Source: Anastrepha obliqua (lineage: Eukaryota > Arthropoda > Insecta > Diptera > Tephritidae). Taken from it: DNA of 64,000 nucleotides. Positions 45,582 through 57,673 of this stretch are shown in pieces. The stretch lies in the NCBI RefSeq assembly GCF_027943255.1, contig NC_072892.1, forward strand, positions 162,318,792 through 162,382,791. The letters are read 5' to 3'. Within the stretch, counting starts at the first letter, position 1. Each line of letters begins with the position of its first letter. Both the position numbers and the translations under genes were made by a program. The notes beneath the pieces are model-generated. The model was not told where the DNA came from, did not search any database, and worked only from the letters and a program-made list of their open reading frames with translations.

Positions 45582-46837
45582 GGTTGGGGAATAAGTTCGT
45601 AGCGTTTTTACCCAAGACTTGTATTTAAACAAAAAACAATAATTATATCAATAAGTTAATCAATTATATACTCGCCGTTGCTGTTTACAACCTCTTTCCA
45701 CCTATCGCCCAATTTGTTGATGCCGTTCCGCAAAAATTGCAAGTCGCCTGGTCTGGTGCTAAAGAAGTTGTTGAGCCAGTTTTTAAGGACCTCTTTGTTA
45801 TCGAAGGCAGCATCCTTGATATGGTTTGACAGGGAGCGGAAAAGATGGTAATCGGTTGGTGCAAGGTGCGGAGAATACGGCGGATGCTGTAGCACCTCCC
45901 ATTTGAGCTCTTGGAGCGCGGTTTTGACGACTTGTGCAACATGTGGTCTGGCGCTGTCATGAGAAGAATCATAGTTTCACCATGTCAATCAGCTCTTTTC
46001 AGTCGAATAGCCTCTCAATCACGCGGTATAGCTGGGCAATATAGAACTCCTTGTTGAACTTTTCGAGCATTTCCCAGTTCACCATGCCCTCCCAGTCCCA
46101 CCAAACACACACATGATCTTTGGATGAAGATCCGCCTTGACTCTCGGCTTTGGCGTATCTCCTGGAGCCACCCACTCCTTTCTTTTCTTCATATTATTGT
46201 ATAGGCACCATTTCTCATCTCATTCATCTTGCGTGTCGATTCGTACAAAAAGCGCTGTTTATGGCCACGTGTTGCTCGATGGCGGGCGAGATGCTGTGAA
46301 GCAATTTGAAGCAACTTTCTTGGTTTTTTTTCGGTAAATCCTATTGAATAAAGGGGATTGAGAATAGTTTTATGGTCATCGTTAATTTTTTCCGCCAATT
46401 CACGATTAGTTTGGCGACCGTTCCGTTTCAAAAGTGATTTGAGACGTTATTCATCGAATTCAGAAAGCCTTCCGCTGCGGGACATGTTGACGTCAAAGTC
46501 GTCATTTTTGAAGTTTACAAACCATTTCTGTGCTGTAAACTCGCCTATGACACCTTCTCCATTTACGTCGCAAATGTCCCGGGCTGCTTCGGCAGCTTTT
46601 TGACTCGATGAAAAGCAAAAAAGAGCAGGTGCCGAAAGTGTTGATTCTTGCCTCCTGGGTATTCCATTTCTAATGCTCAAAACTAATAAAAAATTAAATA
46701 ACTCAAAACTACAATTAACATAGTTTTTTAGAGCAGAAAGAGTTCTATCACATGAATTCTTACCCTTTACCAAACAGCAAGCAAATCGTTGTAAAATAAA
46801 AGAAAATATAAAAGCGCTATGAACTTATTCCCCAAGG
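45582..46837 (-). mobile_element. full-length but decayed DD34D mariner
   Basis: Ends GGTTGGGGAATAAGTTCGTAG (left) and CCTTGGGGAATAAGTTCATAG (right, read inward), with TA at 45580-45581 and 46838-46839. On the minus strand, pieces of transposase occur in order but in several frames: KAAEAARDICDVNGEGVIGE (about 46540-46600), LARHRATRGHKQRFLYES (about 46235-46290), and HPPYSPHLAPTDYHLFRSLS (about 45840-45890), the last being the third-aspartate block. Dead copy inside intron 2. Confidence 0.9.
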
Positions 46838-46839
46838 TA

Positions 46840-47480
46840 ATATTTACTATTTTTGGTTATGTTTGAGGATAAATAACATCATGAGATATACATTTAATAC
46901 AAATTCTCAGAAATCAATGTACTTTTTGTGGATTTTAAACGTGCACTTTATTTTATCCAAAGTTAATGAGCTATGTAAATGAAATTTTCCTTAAGATTCT
47001 CATCACTAAACGAGCAATTTTCATACAAATTTGCTTAATTTTTTTTAAATTTGCTCAAATTCTTGAAACTTGGAATTAACTATGTTTTATAAAAAAAAAA
47101 CGCGGCCAAATAGGCATTTTTGTTTTAAGATATTTTTACAAACAAAACAAATAATAAAATAAAAAAATAATATAGTAGTAGTGTGGCGCTTACAAAGTTA
47201 ACAGACTTAGCTGAAATGAAATAGGGAATCTACCGCGTCTCTTCCGAATGGCAGTTTTCAAATGAGGTTTTCAAGGCAAAAATCGTTACTGTATACAATG
47301 GCAGCTCCACTTTTGTTTTGAGCAGAGTTCAAAACATTCGTCTTAGTTAATTTTTATTTGCATATGCATATTTGCATAAATATTGTGTAGTGTATGCGAG
47401 AATTTTTGTTTACAGCAACTCTGTTGTTTGGCAGGTGTTGTAACAGCCTTTTGGCGTCCATAAAAGACTTAAACAGACAC
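46840..47480. other. intron 2 sequence, partly dispersed repeat
   Basis: A block near 46910-46965 (TTTTGTGGATTTTAAACGTGCACTTTATT) resembles the dispersed repeat at 17960 and 53940. No coding. Confidence 0.4.
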
Positions 47481-47489
47481 TCGTAGACT

Positions 47490-47927
47490 TGTGCTCGCAT
47501 AATTAAGTCGCTTAATTGAAAAATATTTTTTTAATTAAAATAAAATTAATTTAAAAATACTTAATTAATTTAAATTTAATAATTTTTTGGAAAGTAAAGC
47601 AAACAGAAAATTACTTAAAAATTTGCCTTAATAAATAAAAAAAAACAAATAAAATTCATTTGAAAATATTTTTTTGATTTAAAATTAATTATTAATAATT
47701 TTCTTGATAATAAAAGCAAATAAAAGCTTAAACGTTAGTCTTAATAAATATAAAAATAGAAAAACTAGTTTGAAAATAATTTTTGATTTTAAATTTAATA
47801 ATTAGTACTTTTTTAATAAAAAAGCAAAAAAAAATAATAAAAAAAACAATTAATTTCAAAATATTTTTTTAATTTAAATTTGAAAATTAGTAATTTTTTT
47901 AATAATAAAAATAAAAAAATTTAAAAC
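47490..47927. repeat. AT-rich degenerate array, left of copia
   Basis: Same unit type as 40630-42080 (AAAGCAAACAG at about 47596, AAAGCAAATAAAAGC at 47709, AAAGCAAAAAAAA at 47821). It continues on the far side of the copia insertion. Confidence 0.75.
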
Positions 47928-48069
47928 TAATGAGATGCACGAATTATTTAGCAATATTTATTTAGAGCTTTACATAAAACGATATTAATATTGTCACAGA
48001 AAAAAGAAGAATCAGAATAATAAGTAATAACAGATGACACGCATAGTGTTGCCAGAAATAACTTCAACA
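47928..48069 (-). repeat. copia 3' LTR
   Basis: Differs from the other LTR only at one C/T position (GAGCTTTAC against GAGTTTTAC). In sense orientation it starts TGTTGAAG. Confidence 0.95.
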
Positions 48070-48082
48070 CACCCTCTCAATA
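48070..48082 (-). other. copia polypurine tract
   Basis: In sense, GAGAGGGTG directly abuts the start of the 3' LTR. It fits the plus-strand DNA primer site. Confidence 0.75.
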
Positions 48083-48092
48083 TGCGGATCAT

Positions 48093-50276
48093 CTAAGCAG
48101 TTAAACCAAGTCCAGTACGACATCTTTCGTGATTAACTCGTGCTAATGGTTTTGTCTTCACATCCGCAAGCATCTCATGCGTTGATATGTGTGCCAATGT
48201 GAATAACCCTTTACTGACGCATTCTCGAACAAAGTGGTGCTTTATGTCGATGTGTTTGGTCCTCGCATGATAAACCGGATCACTCGCCAAACATTGCGCT
48301 CCTCTATTATCCACATATATTGTAATATCAGTAAACTCTTTAGTGCCAATCTCGAGTAAGAGGCTACGTAGATAAACTGCCTCTTTAGTTGCTTCTGCCA
48401 AACTAACATATTCGGCCTCTGTTGACGAAAGTGCGACAGTACGTTGTTTTTGTGATTTCCAGCTAATGGCTGCATTGCTGAGCAAATATGCATAGCCCGT
48501 ATAAGAACGACGATCGTTTGTGCATCCACCCCAGTCAGCATCGGTGTAACCTACAAGCGGAAGGGCTGTGCTTTGATACACCAAACCTTTATCAGCCGTG
48601 CCAGCAAGATACCTTAAGACACGTTTAACCGCATTCCAGTGTGCTTTCGAAGGATCATTTACGAACTGCGCCAATCTTGCCACCGTATTAGCTATGTCGG
48701 GTCTTGTGGCAACGGACAAATACATAAGAGCCCCAATTATTTCCCTATATGGATAGGTTTGATCAAGCTTCTCGCAAGATTTATCAAAAAACGTATTACA
48801 TTCTGACGGCGTAGCTACTGGGTTACACTCACTCATGCCGTATTGTCTCAATAGTTCTAATATGTAACCCATTTGCTTCAAAATAATTACACCATTCTCT
48901 TGATGAATCTCTAATCCAAGACAATAGTTGGCTTTACCGACATCTTTAATGTCGAAATCATTTAAAAGTTGCTTCTTAAATTTGTGAATTATATTTGGTT
49001 CGCGTGACGCTATTAGTAAATCGTCCACATATACCAACAACAAAACTAAATTTGAATCGAACTCTCCATAGAATAAACATGGTTCATTCTTTGTGGCCCG
49101 TAATCCCATACTTAAAACCTTCAACTTAAGTTTGGAGTACCACTGCCGTCCAGCTTGCTTTAGGCCGTATAGTGCTCTCTTAAGTCGACAGGCGTTGCCA
49201 CCATTACTTAAATCGTTCAGCATTTTGGATGCTTTTCTACCAATTTCACTCTCCTTATCATTATTTAATATAATTCGTTGCAAAATATCGTATAACATAG
49301 TTGGCACTTTCATGAGCACTTTTTCATCTAATGCTCCATTCAGATATGCGCTCACAACATCAAACTGCCAAATTGTGAGGCCAAAGTGTGCCGACAAAGC
49401 GAGCATTAACCGTACTGTATCTAATCGTGCTACCGGTGCAAACGTCTCATAGTAGTTAACCCCGTATGTTTGACTACAACCTTTAGCTACAAGTCGAGCT
49501 TTTCGCCTCTCTATTTTACCATCTGGCCCACACTTGTTCGTCAGAATAAAACGGCAACCATCTACGTCTTCCTTCTCAGTAGTCTTAACAATATCCCACG
49601 TATCATTCTTTATAATATTAGTGATTTCGCAGTCCAATGCGTCTCGCCATTCATTGCTTTCGGGCCCACGCAATGCGCTCTGCATATTGACCTCAGCTAT
49701 ACCAACGAAAACATTATCATCAGCAGACTCATACTCGTCAGAAACATTACTGCCTATGTCGCCCTCTGGACTAAATGATAGCGGAACTGATTCTGAATTT
49801 TCGCGATACTGAAATAATTTACGCGGTCGTCCTCTCTTTCCAGTTCGCTGTAATTTTGGCGCTCCTGGTGCTCTTTTCATTTCTTTTACATCTTCTTGAA
49901 CCTTGGCAACAGGTTCACTGCTCCTTACACTCTGGTTATTTGGATGAGGTGAGAACTCCACACTTTTGGGACTGGCGCTATTATTCTCTTCTGCAAATGT
50001 TGGCAGCGACAGCAGCTCATCAATATCGCGAGTTGGGGGGGAATAAAGCGGTTGTTGTTCATTTATAAACCTGACGTCACACGCACATATGATTTTATGC
50101 TCTTTTGACAACCATACCCGATAACCCTTCTTATCTCGTGGATATCCCACAAACACGCCTTCAAATGACCTGGGAGCAAGTTTACTTTTTGAAGCTACTT
50201 TATCTAGTACCATCACCTTAGATCCAAATGTCCTAAAGTATTGTACTTCACATTGGGCTTCACTTTGTTCAAACAC
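48093..50276 (-). pseudogene. copia Pol: reverse transcriptase and RNase H part
   Basis: This 727-residue frame continues the integrase C-terminus into the reverse transcriptase and RNase H. RT features are FAPVARLDTVRLMLAL, WQFDVVSAYLNG, RALYGLKQAGRQWY and the catalytic LLVYVDDLLIAS. RNase H features are GYTDADWGGC, ALSSTEAEYVSLAEA, YVDNRGA and TKHIDIKHHFVR, ending about 8 bases before the polypurine tract. The apparent start methionine is only the first ATG in this frame; the true reading comes from the upstream frame and a one-step frameshift near 50230-50260 breaks it. Retrotransposon gene, described only. Confidence 0.93.
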
Positions 50277-52162
50277 TCATAAGGCGTCTTCCCTTGTAAA
50301 CTTCTTGATGGACATCTGTTCCTTATATGACAAGCAGTCGCCACAGCTTCTGACCAAAAACTTCTACGCAGACCGGATTGCAACAAAAGACATCTAGTCA
50401 TGTCCAGCAATGTCCTATTCATCCTCTCTGCAATACCGTTTTGCTCAGGTGTACGAGGGATGCTCAGTCGACGTGCAATGCCCAAATCTGAAAGATACTT
50501 ATCAAAATCATTATTTACATACTCACGCCCATTATCGGACTGCAAACACTTTATTTTTAATCCTGTTTGCCTTTCCATGAATTGCTGATACATCTTAAAA
50601 GCTTCAAAGACACCTGACTTCTCACGCAATAAGTATATTTCGCACCACCTGGTGCAGTCATCTATGAAGGTAACGAAATATCTTGCTTTGGAAAATGACT
50701 GTTCCCTAAACGGTCCAACAACGTCCGAATGCACTATGTTCAAAGGCTTTGAACAAGGTACTCTGCCCTTATTAAAAGGAAGTGCAGACATTTTACCGGC
50801 CACACATACTTCGCACTGTGACAATTGCTTAACGTCGCTAAAATCTGATAAAGGAACGACACTATCATGCATTAACCTTGATAAATCTGCCGCGTTTAGA
50901 TGACCCAAACGACAGTGCCACTTCAACAGTTCGGAGCACTTCGTTTGAGCAGCAGCGCACTCGCTGTTTTCACGAACAAAGTATAAATCGCCCTTGCGAT
51001 CTGCAATCAAAGTTGTAACGCCACTTGCATTACATACATAAGCACCTTCTTTGGAAAATGTCACTCTGTGTCCTTTATCGGTAATTTTTGCCACCGAAAT
51101 TAAATTCGTACGCAACTCGGGCACAAACAACGTGTTCTGAAACTCAATATGCCGCTGACCATTTTCACTTGACACTGACAACTTTACCACGCCTTTGCCT
51201 TTAACATCTGCACAAGCCTGACTTGCCAAATTGAGCTTCGCTTTTGACGTATTTTCCATCGTTTTAAAATTATATTCATCGCCACACAGGTGCGCCGTAG
51301 ATCCACTGTCTAACACCCATCCGCGCTTTAATCGTTTAGTACTCACACCAAATGTCCCGTCTGTTGTCCCAGAATGGCATGCAACATACGTATCGTCAAC
51401 GCTATATGCTAAACTTTTGGAATTTCTACCGCCTTCATTTCTTGAAGGACATACGCTGATCTTGTGCCCTAGTACACCACACTTGAAGCATCTTATTTCC
51501 TTTTTACTTTTAGAAAAATGTTTACGAGCATTTTCACGTGACTTAGCAGTCATTGCTATTACTGTACTGCTCGATGACTGCTGACGTGCTTCGCTCTCTT
51601 CCATTATTTTTACTTTAAGCACTTCAGCGGTTGGAAGTGAATCACGTGACTCGATTGCACAACGAAAATTCTCATAAGTAGACGGCAAGCTGTATAGCAG
51701 CATAATTGAAAGAAGATCTCCATTTATCTGCACGCTCATGCTCTCCAATTTGCCTACGGCATCAAAAAATTTCGCAATATGCTCTTTCACATCTTCGCCT
51801 TCCGTCAACTTCTGTAGCATTAGCTGCTTCAGTAACGTTGCATTTCGCGCCGGACCTTTTGACGCGTAAATCGACTCCAATTTGACCCATACTTCTCGTG
51901 ATGTCTCACATCCACGTACCTGTTTCAATTCAGACGGATGTATAGCCAAAATCAAATCAGCTTTAGCTTTACGGTCATTTTTCAACCATGCGCTTCTCGC
52001 AGCAGGCTCGGTTTCTGACGGTATCGCCACATGAGCACTTACATATTCCCAAAGATCATTCTTGACCAGCAATGCTTCTACTTGCATGCTCCAAGTATCG
52101 AAGTTCTCCTTGGACAACAACTCGATCCGGGATGAGCTGGATGCAGAACTCGAGGCCATCAC
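50213..52162 (-). pseudogene. copia Gag, protease and integrase part
   Basis: This 649-residue frame starts at MMASSSASSSSRIELL. Gag includes a CCHC zinc knuckle (CFKCGVLGHKISVC), then the protease with WVLDSGSTAHLCGD (aspartic active site). Integrase follows, with an HHCC zinc region (WHCRLGHLNAADL ... CEVC) and core D, D, E at HSDVVGPF, LQSDNGREY and PEQNGIAERMN. The frame ends shortly after the integrase because of the frameshift shared with the RT frame. In copia the two parts form one polyprotein, so this copy is defective unless read through. Confidence 0.93.
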
Positions 52163-52276
52163 GCTAAATGTATCGCTATATTTCTATGCGTCGATTTGAT
52201 TTACCAAACTTTGAGTTTTCTTGAAAATATTACTCATGAACAAACTATAAGACTAGATACGCTTTATTTTGGACAT

Positions 52277-52290
52277 CTGGGCCCATAACC
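52277..52290 (-). other. copia primer-binding site (half of tRNA-iMet)
   Basis: CTGGGCCCATAACC on the plus strand equals the anticodon-arm sequence of initiator methionine tRNA (anticodon CAT). It abuts the 5' LTR at 52291. Drosophila copia is known to use a cleaved internal part of this tRNA as primer, so the same mechanism is inferred. Confidence 0.92.
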
Positions 52291-52432
52291 TAATGAGATG
52301 CACGAATTATTTAGCAATATTTATTTAGAGTTTTACATAAAACGATATTAATATTGTCACAGAAAAAAGAAGAATCAGAATAATAAGTAATAACAGATGA
52401 CACGCATAGTGTTGCCAGAAATAACTTCAACA
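52291..52432 (-). repeat. copia 5' LTR
   Basis: 142 bp, one mismatch to the LTR at 47928-48069. Contains the transcription start of the element by family rule; a TAAATAA run near its end could serve as a poly(A) signal. Confidence 0.95.
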
Positions 52433-52437
52433 AAAAC

Positions 52438-53735
52438 TAATTTAAAAAAAAATTAATTAAATTAAAATGAATTTTAAGATATTTTTTTTATTTAAATTTA
52501 TTAATTGAAAATTTTAAAAAATATTTCTAATTCAAATTTAGTAGTTAACAATTTGTTTAATAATAAAGCAAAAAACAATATTTAAAAACTAGTTAAAAAA
52601 AACAATTAATTGCAAAATTTTTTTTTAATTTAAATTTGAAAATTAGTAATTTTTTTAATACTAAAGCAAAAAAAATTAAAATCAATTAAAATAAAATGAA
52701 TTTTAAGACAGTTTTTAATTTAAATGTATTAATCGAAAATTTTGAAATATGTTTTTAGTTCAAATTTAATAGTTAACAAGTTTTTTAATAATAAAGCAAA
52801 TAAAAAATTTTAAAACTAGTTAAAATTTTTTTTTAATTAAAATAAAATGAATTCTAAGATATTTTCTTAATTTAAATTTATTAATTGAAAATTTTAAAAT
52901 ATATTTTTAATTCAAATTTAATAGTTAACAATTTTTTTAATAATAAAGCAAAAAAAATATTTAAAAATTAGTTTTTATAAAACAAACAATTAATTTCAAA
53001 AACAATTGTATATATAAATTTGAAAATTAGTAATTTTTTTAATAATAAAGCAAATAAAAAAGTTGTAAAACTGATTTAAAAAAAATTTTTTAATTGAAAT
53101 AAAATTAATTTTAGGTTTTTTTTTTAATTTAAATTTAATAGTTAAAAGGTTTTAAGAATAAAGCAAACAAAATTTTTTTAAAATAATTTTAATATATTTT
53201 TTTAATTAAAATAATACTAACTTGAAAATATTTCTTAATATAAATATAATAATTAATAACAATTGAAAATATTAATGTTTTTTTTTAGTAATTAATAATT
53301 GTTTCAATAATAAAGCAAATAAACAATTCTTAAGGCTAATTTTAAAATAAGTTTTTAAAAAAATAAAATTAATATAATTTGAAAATAATTTGTCAATATA
53401 AATTTAATAATTACTAATTTTTGAAAATTTAAAAATGTTTTTCAGAGCTTACACTCCAGTTTTATGCCAATAAACTTTTTTCGGGACAAAAAAATTAAAA
53501 AATTTCTATAAGAAATTAAAAAACATCTACAAACTAGTTTTTACGTTACTTTGGCGCTTAGCCAAATATTAATCGCGTAGATTTTTCGCTAAATTTTTCA
53601 ATTTTCCTGAAAGCAAATAAAAAAATTGTAGCACTAATTTTAAAATAATTTTTGAATAAAATTATTGTAGTTTGAAAATAGTTTCTCATTTAAATTTAAT
53701 AATTAGTATTTTTTGAAAATTTTCAATATATGTAT
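52438..53735. repeat. AT-rich degenerate array, right of copia
   Basis: AAAGCAAA blocks at about 52565, 52660, 52793, 52945, 53050, 53160, 53310 and 53605, with TTAATTGAAAATTTTAAA and AATTAGTAATTTTTTTAAT between. Near 53435-53475 it shares CAGAGCTTACACTCCAG with the other array's 41745 block, so the two intronic arrays are of one family. Confidence 0.75.
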
Positions 53736-53987
53736 ATTTTTTATCCAAGAATTTTTTTGGTGAATTTTTTATAAAATTATTTTTCATTCTCAAACAAAAA
53801 TCTGACAAATGTAAGTTCCAAACGTTGAAGAAAATTCACAAAAATTCAAAAAATTTCTTTCATATAAAAGCCATCCGAACATGTGCTTTAAATGGAAGAA
53901 GAAAAGACATTGTAGGAAAAAAAATTTCAAAAATTAAAACAGTGTTTGTGGACTTCAAACCTAAACTTTGTTATATTAAAACATAAT

Positions 53988-54100
53988 GGTTTTGCCATGC
54001 CTGCCGAGGAGCGACCGTCATTAGAAAACAATTCTTCAACCATTTGTTGTTCCTTGCACGGAGATCCAAACTCAGGCACTTCCGAATGGTAATGATTAAA
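53988..54100 (-). mobile_element. second, worn copy of the SINE
   Basis: TTTGCCATGCCTGCCGAGG and GAGCGACCGTCATTAGAAAA align with 33005-33045. The box-B region is decayed (GAGATCCAAACTC) and CTTCCGAATGGTAAT matches the anticodon-arm region. Both ends are lost. Confidence 0.75.
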
Positions 54101-55190
54101 AAGTTGATAATTTTGATGAGCATTTTTTGATATTTCTTAAATTTTTGCGATTTTTTCACAAAGTATAAAACCTTGGTGTTTAAGGCTTTTGTTATACAAT
54201 TAACAAAATTAAAAAAAAACTTACGAAAAAAAATGTACATAAAAACTAAAAAGCTGACGAAAAAAATTTTGCATAAAAACTATTTCGAATACTGTAAAAA
54301 GATGAAGTGTCTTCATTATCTGAGCACAGATGTATACATACATATTAATTATTACAAATATTAACATATTAAAAAAAAACAAATTTCGTGTGATTTCTTC
54401 CTTCAATTCGAGAGCTCACAACCGAATGTGTGACCCCTGCGGATTTAGTGAATTGTATAAACACTTTTTAAATTGCAGTTAAACAAGTAATCTTTTGTTT
54501 CTTCTATTTAGTTCGTGTTTAATTCTTAATCATAATCAGAAAATATGCAACATTTTTTATCAATAAAAATTAAATCTGAAGTCTGAATTAAAGGGGGGTT
54601 TTTCGCAATTCGCATGACTATCAGACTTAGAAGCAGCAATCCAACTTAGGACGAATTATATTACACTAGCAAATACCCGGCATGCATTGCTCTGTCGTTA
54701 AGGCAAAGTATTTGTGTATATTAGGGTGGGTCGATTTGTGCTTAATATAAAGAACTGACTTTTTTTCGTACTGAAATATTCGTTACTGAAATATTCTGTT
54801 GGCAATTCTGAACAAAAAAGTCCTGGAAGCATAGCTCTGAAATAGATTTCGAGCCTCCTTATTGCTAATTTTAGTTATTAATTCTAGACAATTTTTTTTG
54901 TTTTTTATTTTGTTAAATGTTTTTAGAAGAAACTGTTTGTAACTGGTTTTTGGGTTAGAGAAATTTATTTTATTTATTTATTCGGTTTTCTATAAACCAA
55001 CTATTATTGAATATTTTAAAGTAACAACCGGATTTTCTATACTTTCAAAAATACATACACATACCAACATTTTCTTTTAAAAAAATTTAACAAAATAAAT
55101 AAAAATATCAGATTATCTGAGATTAATAACTGAAATTAAAAATTAAATTTTAGAGGTATGCTTCTACGTATGTATGAACTTTTTTGTTCA
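54101..55190. other. intron 2 sequence, nothing firmly recognised
   Basis: AT-rich. AGGGTGGGTCGATTTGTG at 54723 looks like a DNA-transposon end but no partner was found nearby. Open frames near 54173-54406 are low-complexity. Confidence 0.4.
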
Positions 55191-55194
55191 GAAA

Positions 55195-55530
55195 TACCAG
55201 TAGAAAAATCAGTCGTCGTAACAAAGTAGATAAATATTGTTTTTTTAGTCTTCTGATTAGCCTTTTGAGGAGCATAGGATTTCTCGAAGGCTTCTCTAAC
55301 GCACGCGAGTAGATGCTATCGTCTAGGCATTGCCCCAGCTTGTGTTTATGCAGCATGGATATTTTCCAGGTGTTCTTTGGCCGTGTGCGGCTTCTGCTTC
55401 TCTGATCTTTCCAATTTAGAGCCATTCTCGAGATGCTGTAGGGCGGTTTCCTGGAACTGTGGCCCATCCAACTTCAGTTCCTGCGTATTAGCTGGCGTAA
55501 GATGGGTTCCTCTTCGTATAAAATATTCAC
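55195..55530 (-). mobile_element. LINE C-terminal remnant (RTE/CR1-like), minus strand
   Basis: Minus-strand frames give MGHSSRKPPYSISRMALNWK and RSRTRPKNTWKISML, a 'WIGHTLRK...RMAL.W...R.R.RP.NTW' pattern at the end of some LINE ORF2 proteins. A second frame (55346-55546) covers the same stretch. Dead fragment. Confidence 0.6.
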
Positions 55531-56560
55531 AATAGCACCAATACATTTTTTTCTTAAATCAACGCGTTTCCCTTAAGTAAGGATGGAAAATATTTAAATT
55601 AAATCCTCTGAAAAGAAATATTAATATAATATTTTTTCATACTACCAATACAAATCTTCAAAATTAGGTCCTTTTTTCAGCCTCAAAATTGGTGTTTCTC
55701 CTGCAGTAGTAATCTTTAATCCGTTTCCTTAAAGTTTTTACTTTAACTCGGTATTGTCAAACATACATATCATTGGAGTTATGCTGATACAATTTTTTTC
55801 TAATTTTTATAACTAATTGCATTTCATTCATTATTTCGTTATTTGCAAATTCGGTTAGAAAAAAAATAATTGAAATAAGAAATGCTCGCCAATTCCGCGT
55901 GCAATTTAATGTCTGTTATTTGTCAATCCACAAACAGCATGAACAAGCATACAGACATACATACATACATAGTATATAACATACAGAAATAATTACAGAA
56001 GTGCATAGAGTGAGTTATTTTAGCCATGAGTGAAGTAATGAGAGAAAGTGAGTCGTGGCGTTGCAAATGTGCAAAAGGGAGTTGCTTCATAACGAAGCGA
56101 AATAAATGCAAAATTTTTACATCTATTAATGCTTTTTTGGCACACAAAATTGGAATGAAATGGCTGGAATTAGTTGGCTCATTTCTTATATTTTTTTTTT
56201 GTATATTGATAGTAGCTGAGCTGGCTAAATTTCTGCTATCTAAGTGAAATGTTTCATTTTAAGAGCAGCTCTGGATCGTTACTTATTTTGTTGGGTTTGG
56301 TGTTTCTGGAATTTTGCGAGCTTGTCCAAATTTTCCACAAGCACCCGAATGCGGCACCCTTGCCTTGCGGTACCATGTAATGCCACTGGGGCGAGTGTTG
56401 AGTTGGCACAGATAAAAAATGCAACCCACCCTAATGTATATATTGCACATACTAAAGAGTAGTGAGCAACATAATAACTACTCAACACAACAACATAAAC
56501 TACTATGCTCGGAAAGCATACATTACTAATTTTTCATTTTTACTTTGCCTGGTTATTACC
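55531..56560. other. intron 2 sequence, nothing recognised
   Basis: AT-rich with an ACATACATACATAC microsatellite at 55955-55970. A 73-residue frame (56026-56247) ends in a hydrophobic stretch but has no supporting signal. Confidence 0.4.
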
Positions 56561-56564
56561 GTTT

Positions 56565-57395
56565 AGAGGAGTTTGTCACACGGCGAACGCAGACAAAACA
56601 AGTGTTCCTTCTGTTTTCAAAATTTTTATAGTACAGCAAATAAGCAACTGCATTGTTCAACTTCGTTAGTTATTCAATGTAGACATCAGAATTGATCGCT
56701 CGGTTGGGTGGTAAGAGTTCAAAGTAGACAATTCCTTTGTAATCCCACAAAACTGATGACAAAACCTTCTTTTGGTGAATATCAGCATTTTCATTACGTT
56801 TCTTTAGCAAATCGCACCTGTTAAATGCCTTTCTTTTAGATCGTGAGGAACCCGTGTGTCGAGTTTTTGAACATAGCTAAGTTGTTTTAAGTGATTTTCA
56901 ATGCATGTTTGTGATACATGAAGCTTCTCTGCAATCTCACGTGTTGTACTGTGACGATCCGAATCGATTATTGCTTAGATTAGGGCGCCATCAACTTCAA
57001 CTGGATGACCAGAGCGTTTTTCATCTTTGAGTGAAAAATCACCAGAACGAAATTTGGCAAACCAATTTTGACACTGCCGTTCTTTTAAGGCTTCGTCCCA
57101 ATAAACAGCAGATAACTTTTTATGAGCTTGCGCTGCGGTTTTCCCTTTGCGGAAATAAAAAAGCAAAATATGACGAAAATGTTCCTTTTGATTTTCCATT
57201 TTTCAACGAACGCCAAATGAAAACTACGCAACCGATCAAAAAACTTTTTTTACTGATTGTCAACTGAATTGCCAACTATCAAATAACAAAATGTGTTTTA
57301 CATTTGTACAACGTCTGCAAACCTAAAAATTCAACTGAAGTCATCTTTGAGTGAAAACCGCAATTACTTAGTTGGCAGCCCAATATTTTGCTTGA
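56565..57395 (-). mobile_element. mariner 5' part (cecropia-type ends), minus strand
   Basis: The frame at 56975-57199 starts MENQKEHFRHILLFYFRKGK and contains CQNWFAKFRSGDFSLKDEKR, the N-terminal helix-turn-helix region of one DD34D mariner group. It ends in a stop. Further codons (HSTTREIAEKLHVS near 56915-56960) continue in another frame. The right end reads inward GGGCTGCCAACTAAGTAATT (57374-57393), a known type of mariner terminus. The catalytic part is missing. Confidence 0.85.
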
Positions 57396-57673
57396 TTTTT
57401 CTTTGCCCAAGAATGTGTTTTCTAATTATTGATATAAATTTTAATTTAGAGCTTTCTGTACTTAGTTCTATGTTATCGTTTTAGCCGATGAAAACCTTTG
57501 TAGTTCATTGACTTTTTGAAATAAATAAATAAATTAATACATTTTGACAGTTTAGGGGTATTTTAGAGAGTTTTTTCGAGTTTAGTTTCATACCTCTATT
57601 TTATTTCTTTATTAATATTAATTTTCAGCATTCGTTTATTTCCCTTTAATATATTTCTCACTTTTCTTTACAG

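Larger units (their letters stand above)
47928..52432 (-). mobile_element. copia-type LTR retrotransposon, near complete
   Basis: A 4,505-bp Ty1/copia element in minus orientation within intron 2. LTRs of 142 bp differ at one position. AAAAC lies on both sides (47923-47927 and 52433-52437) as a 5-bp target duplication; the flanking match extends to AAAACTAA if the LTR is taken to start at TGAGATG. The order Gag, protease, integrase, RT, RNase H is the copia arrangement. Almost identical LTRs imply a recent insertion, but a frameshift splits the coding region. Confidence 0.97.

Noticed and set aside
50213..50276. Programmed frameshift between Gag-integrase and RT in the copia element
   Set aside because: The break falls at the end of the integrase, not at a Gag-Pol border, and copia uses one long frame. 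A mutation or sequencing error is simpler.
54723..54740. Complete MITE starting AGGGTGGGTCGATTT
   Set aside because: No inverted partner was found within 1 kb.
56026..56247. Small membrane protein gene (73 residues with a C-terminal hydrophobic stretch)
   Set aside because: It lies in a large intron of AT-rich sequence with no promoter, conservation or codon evidence.
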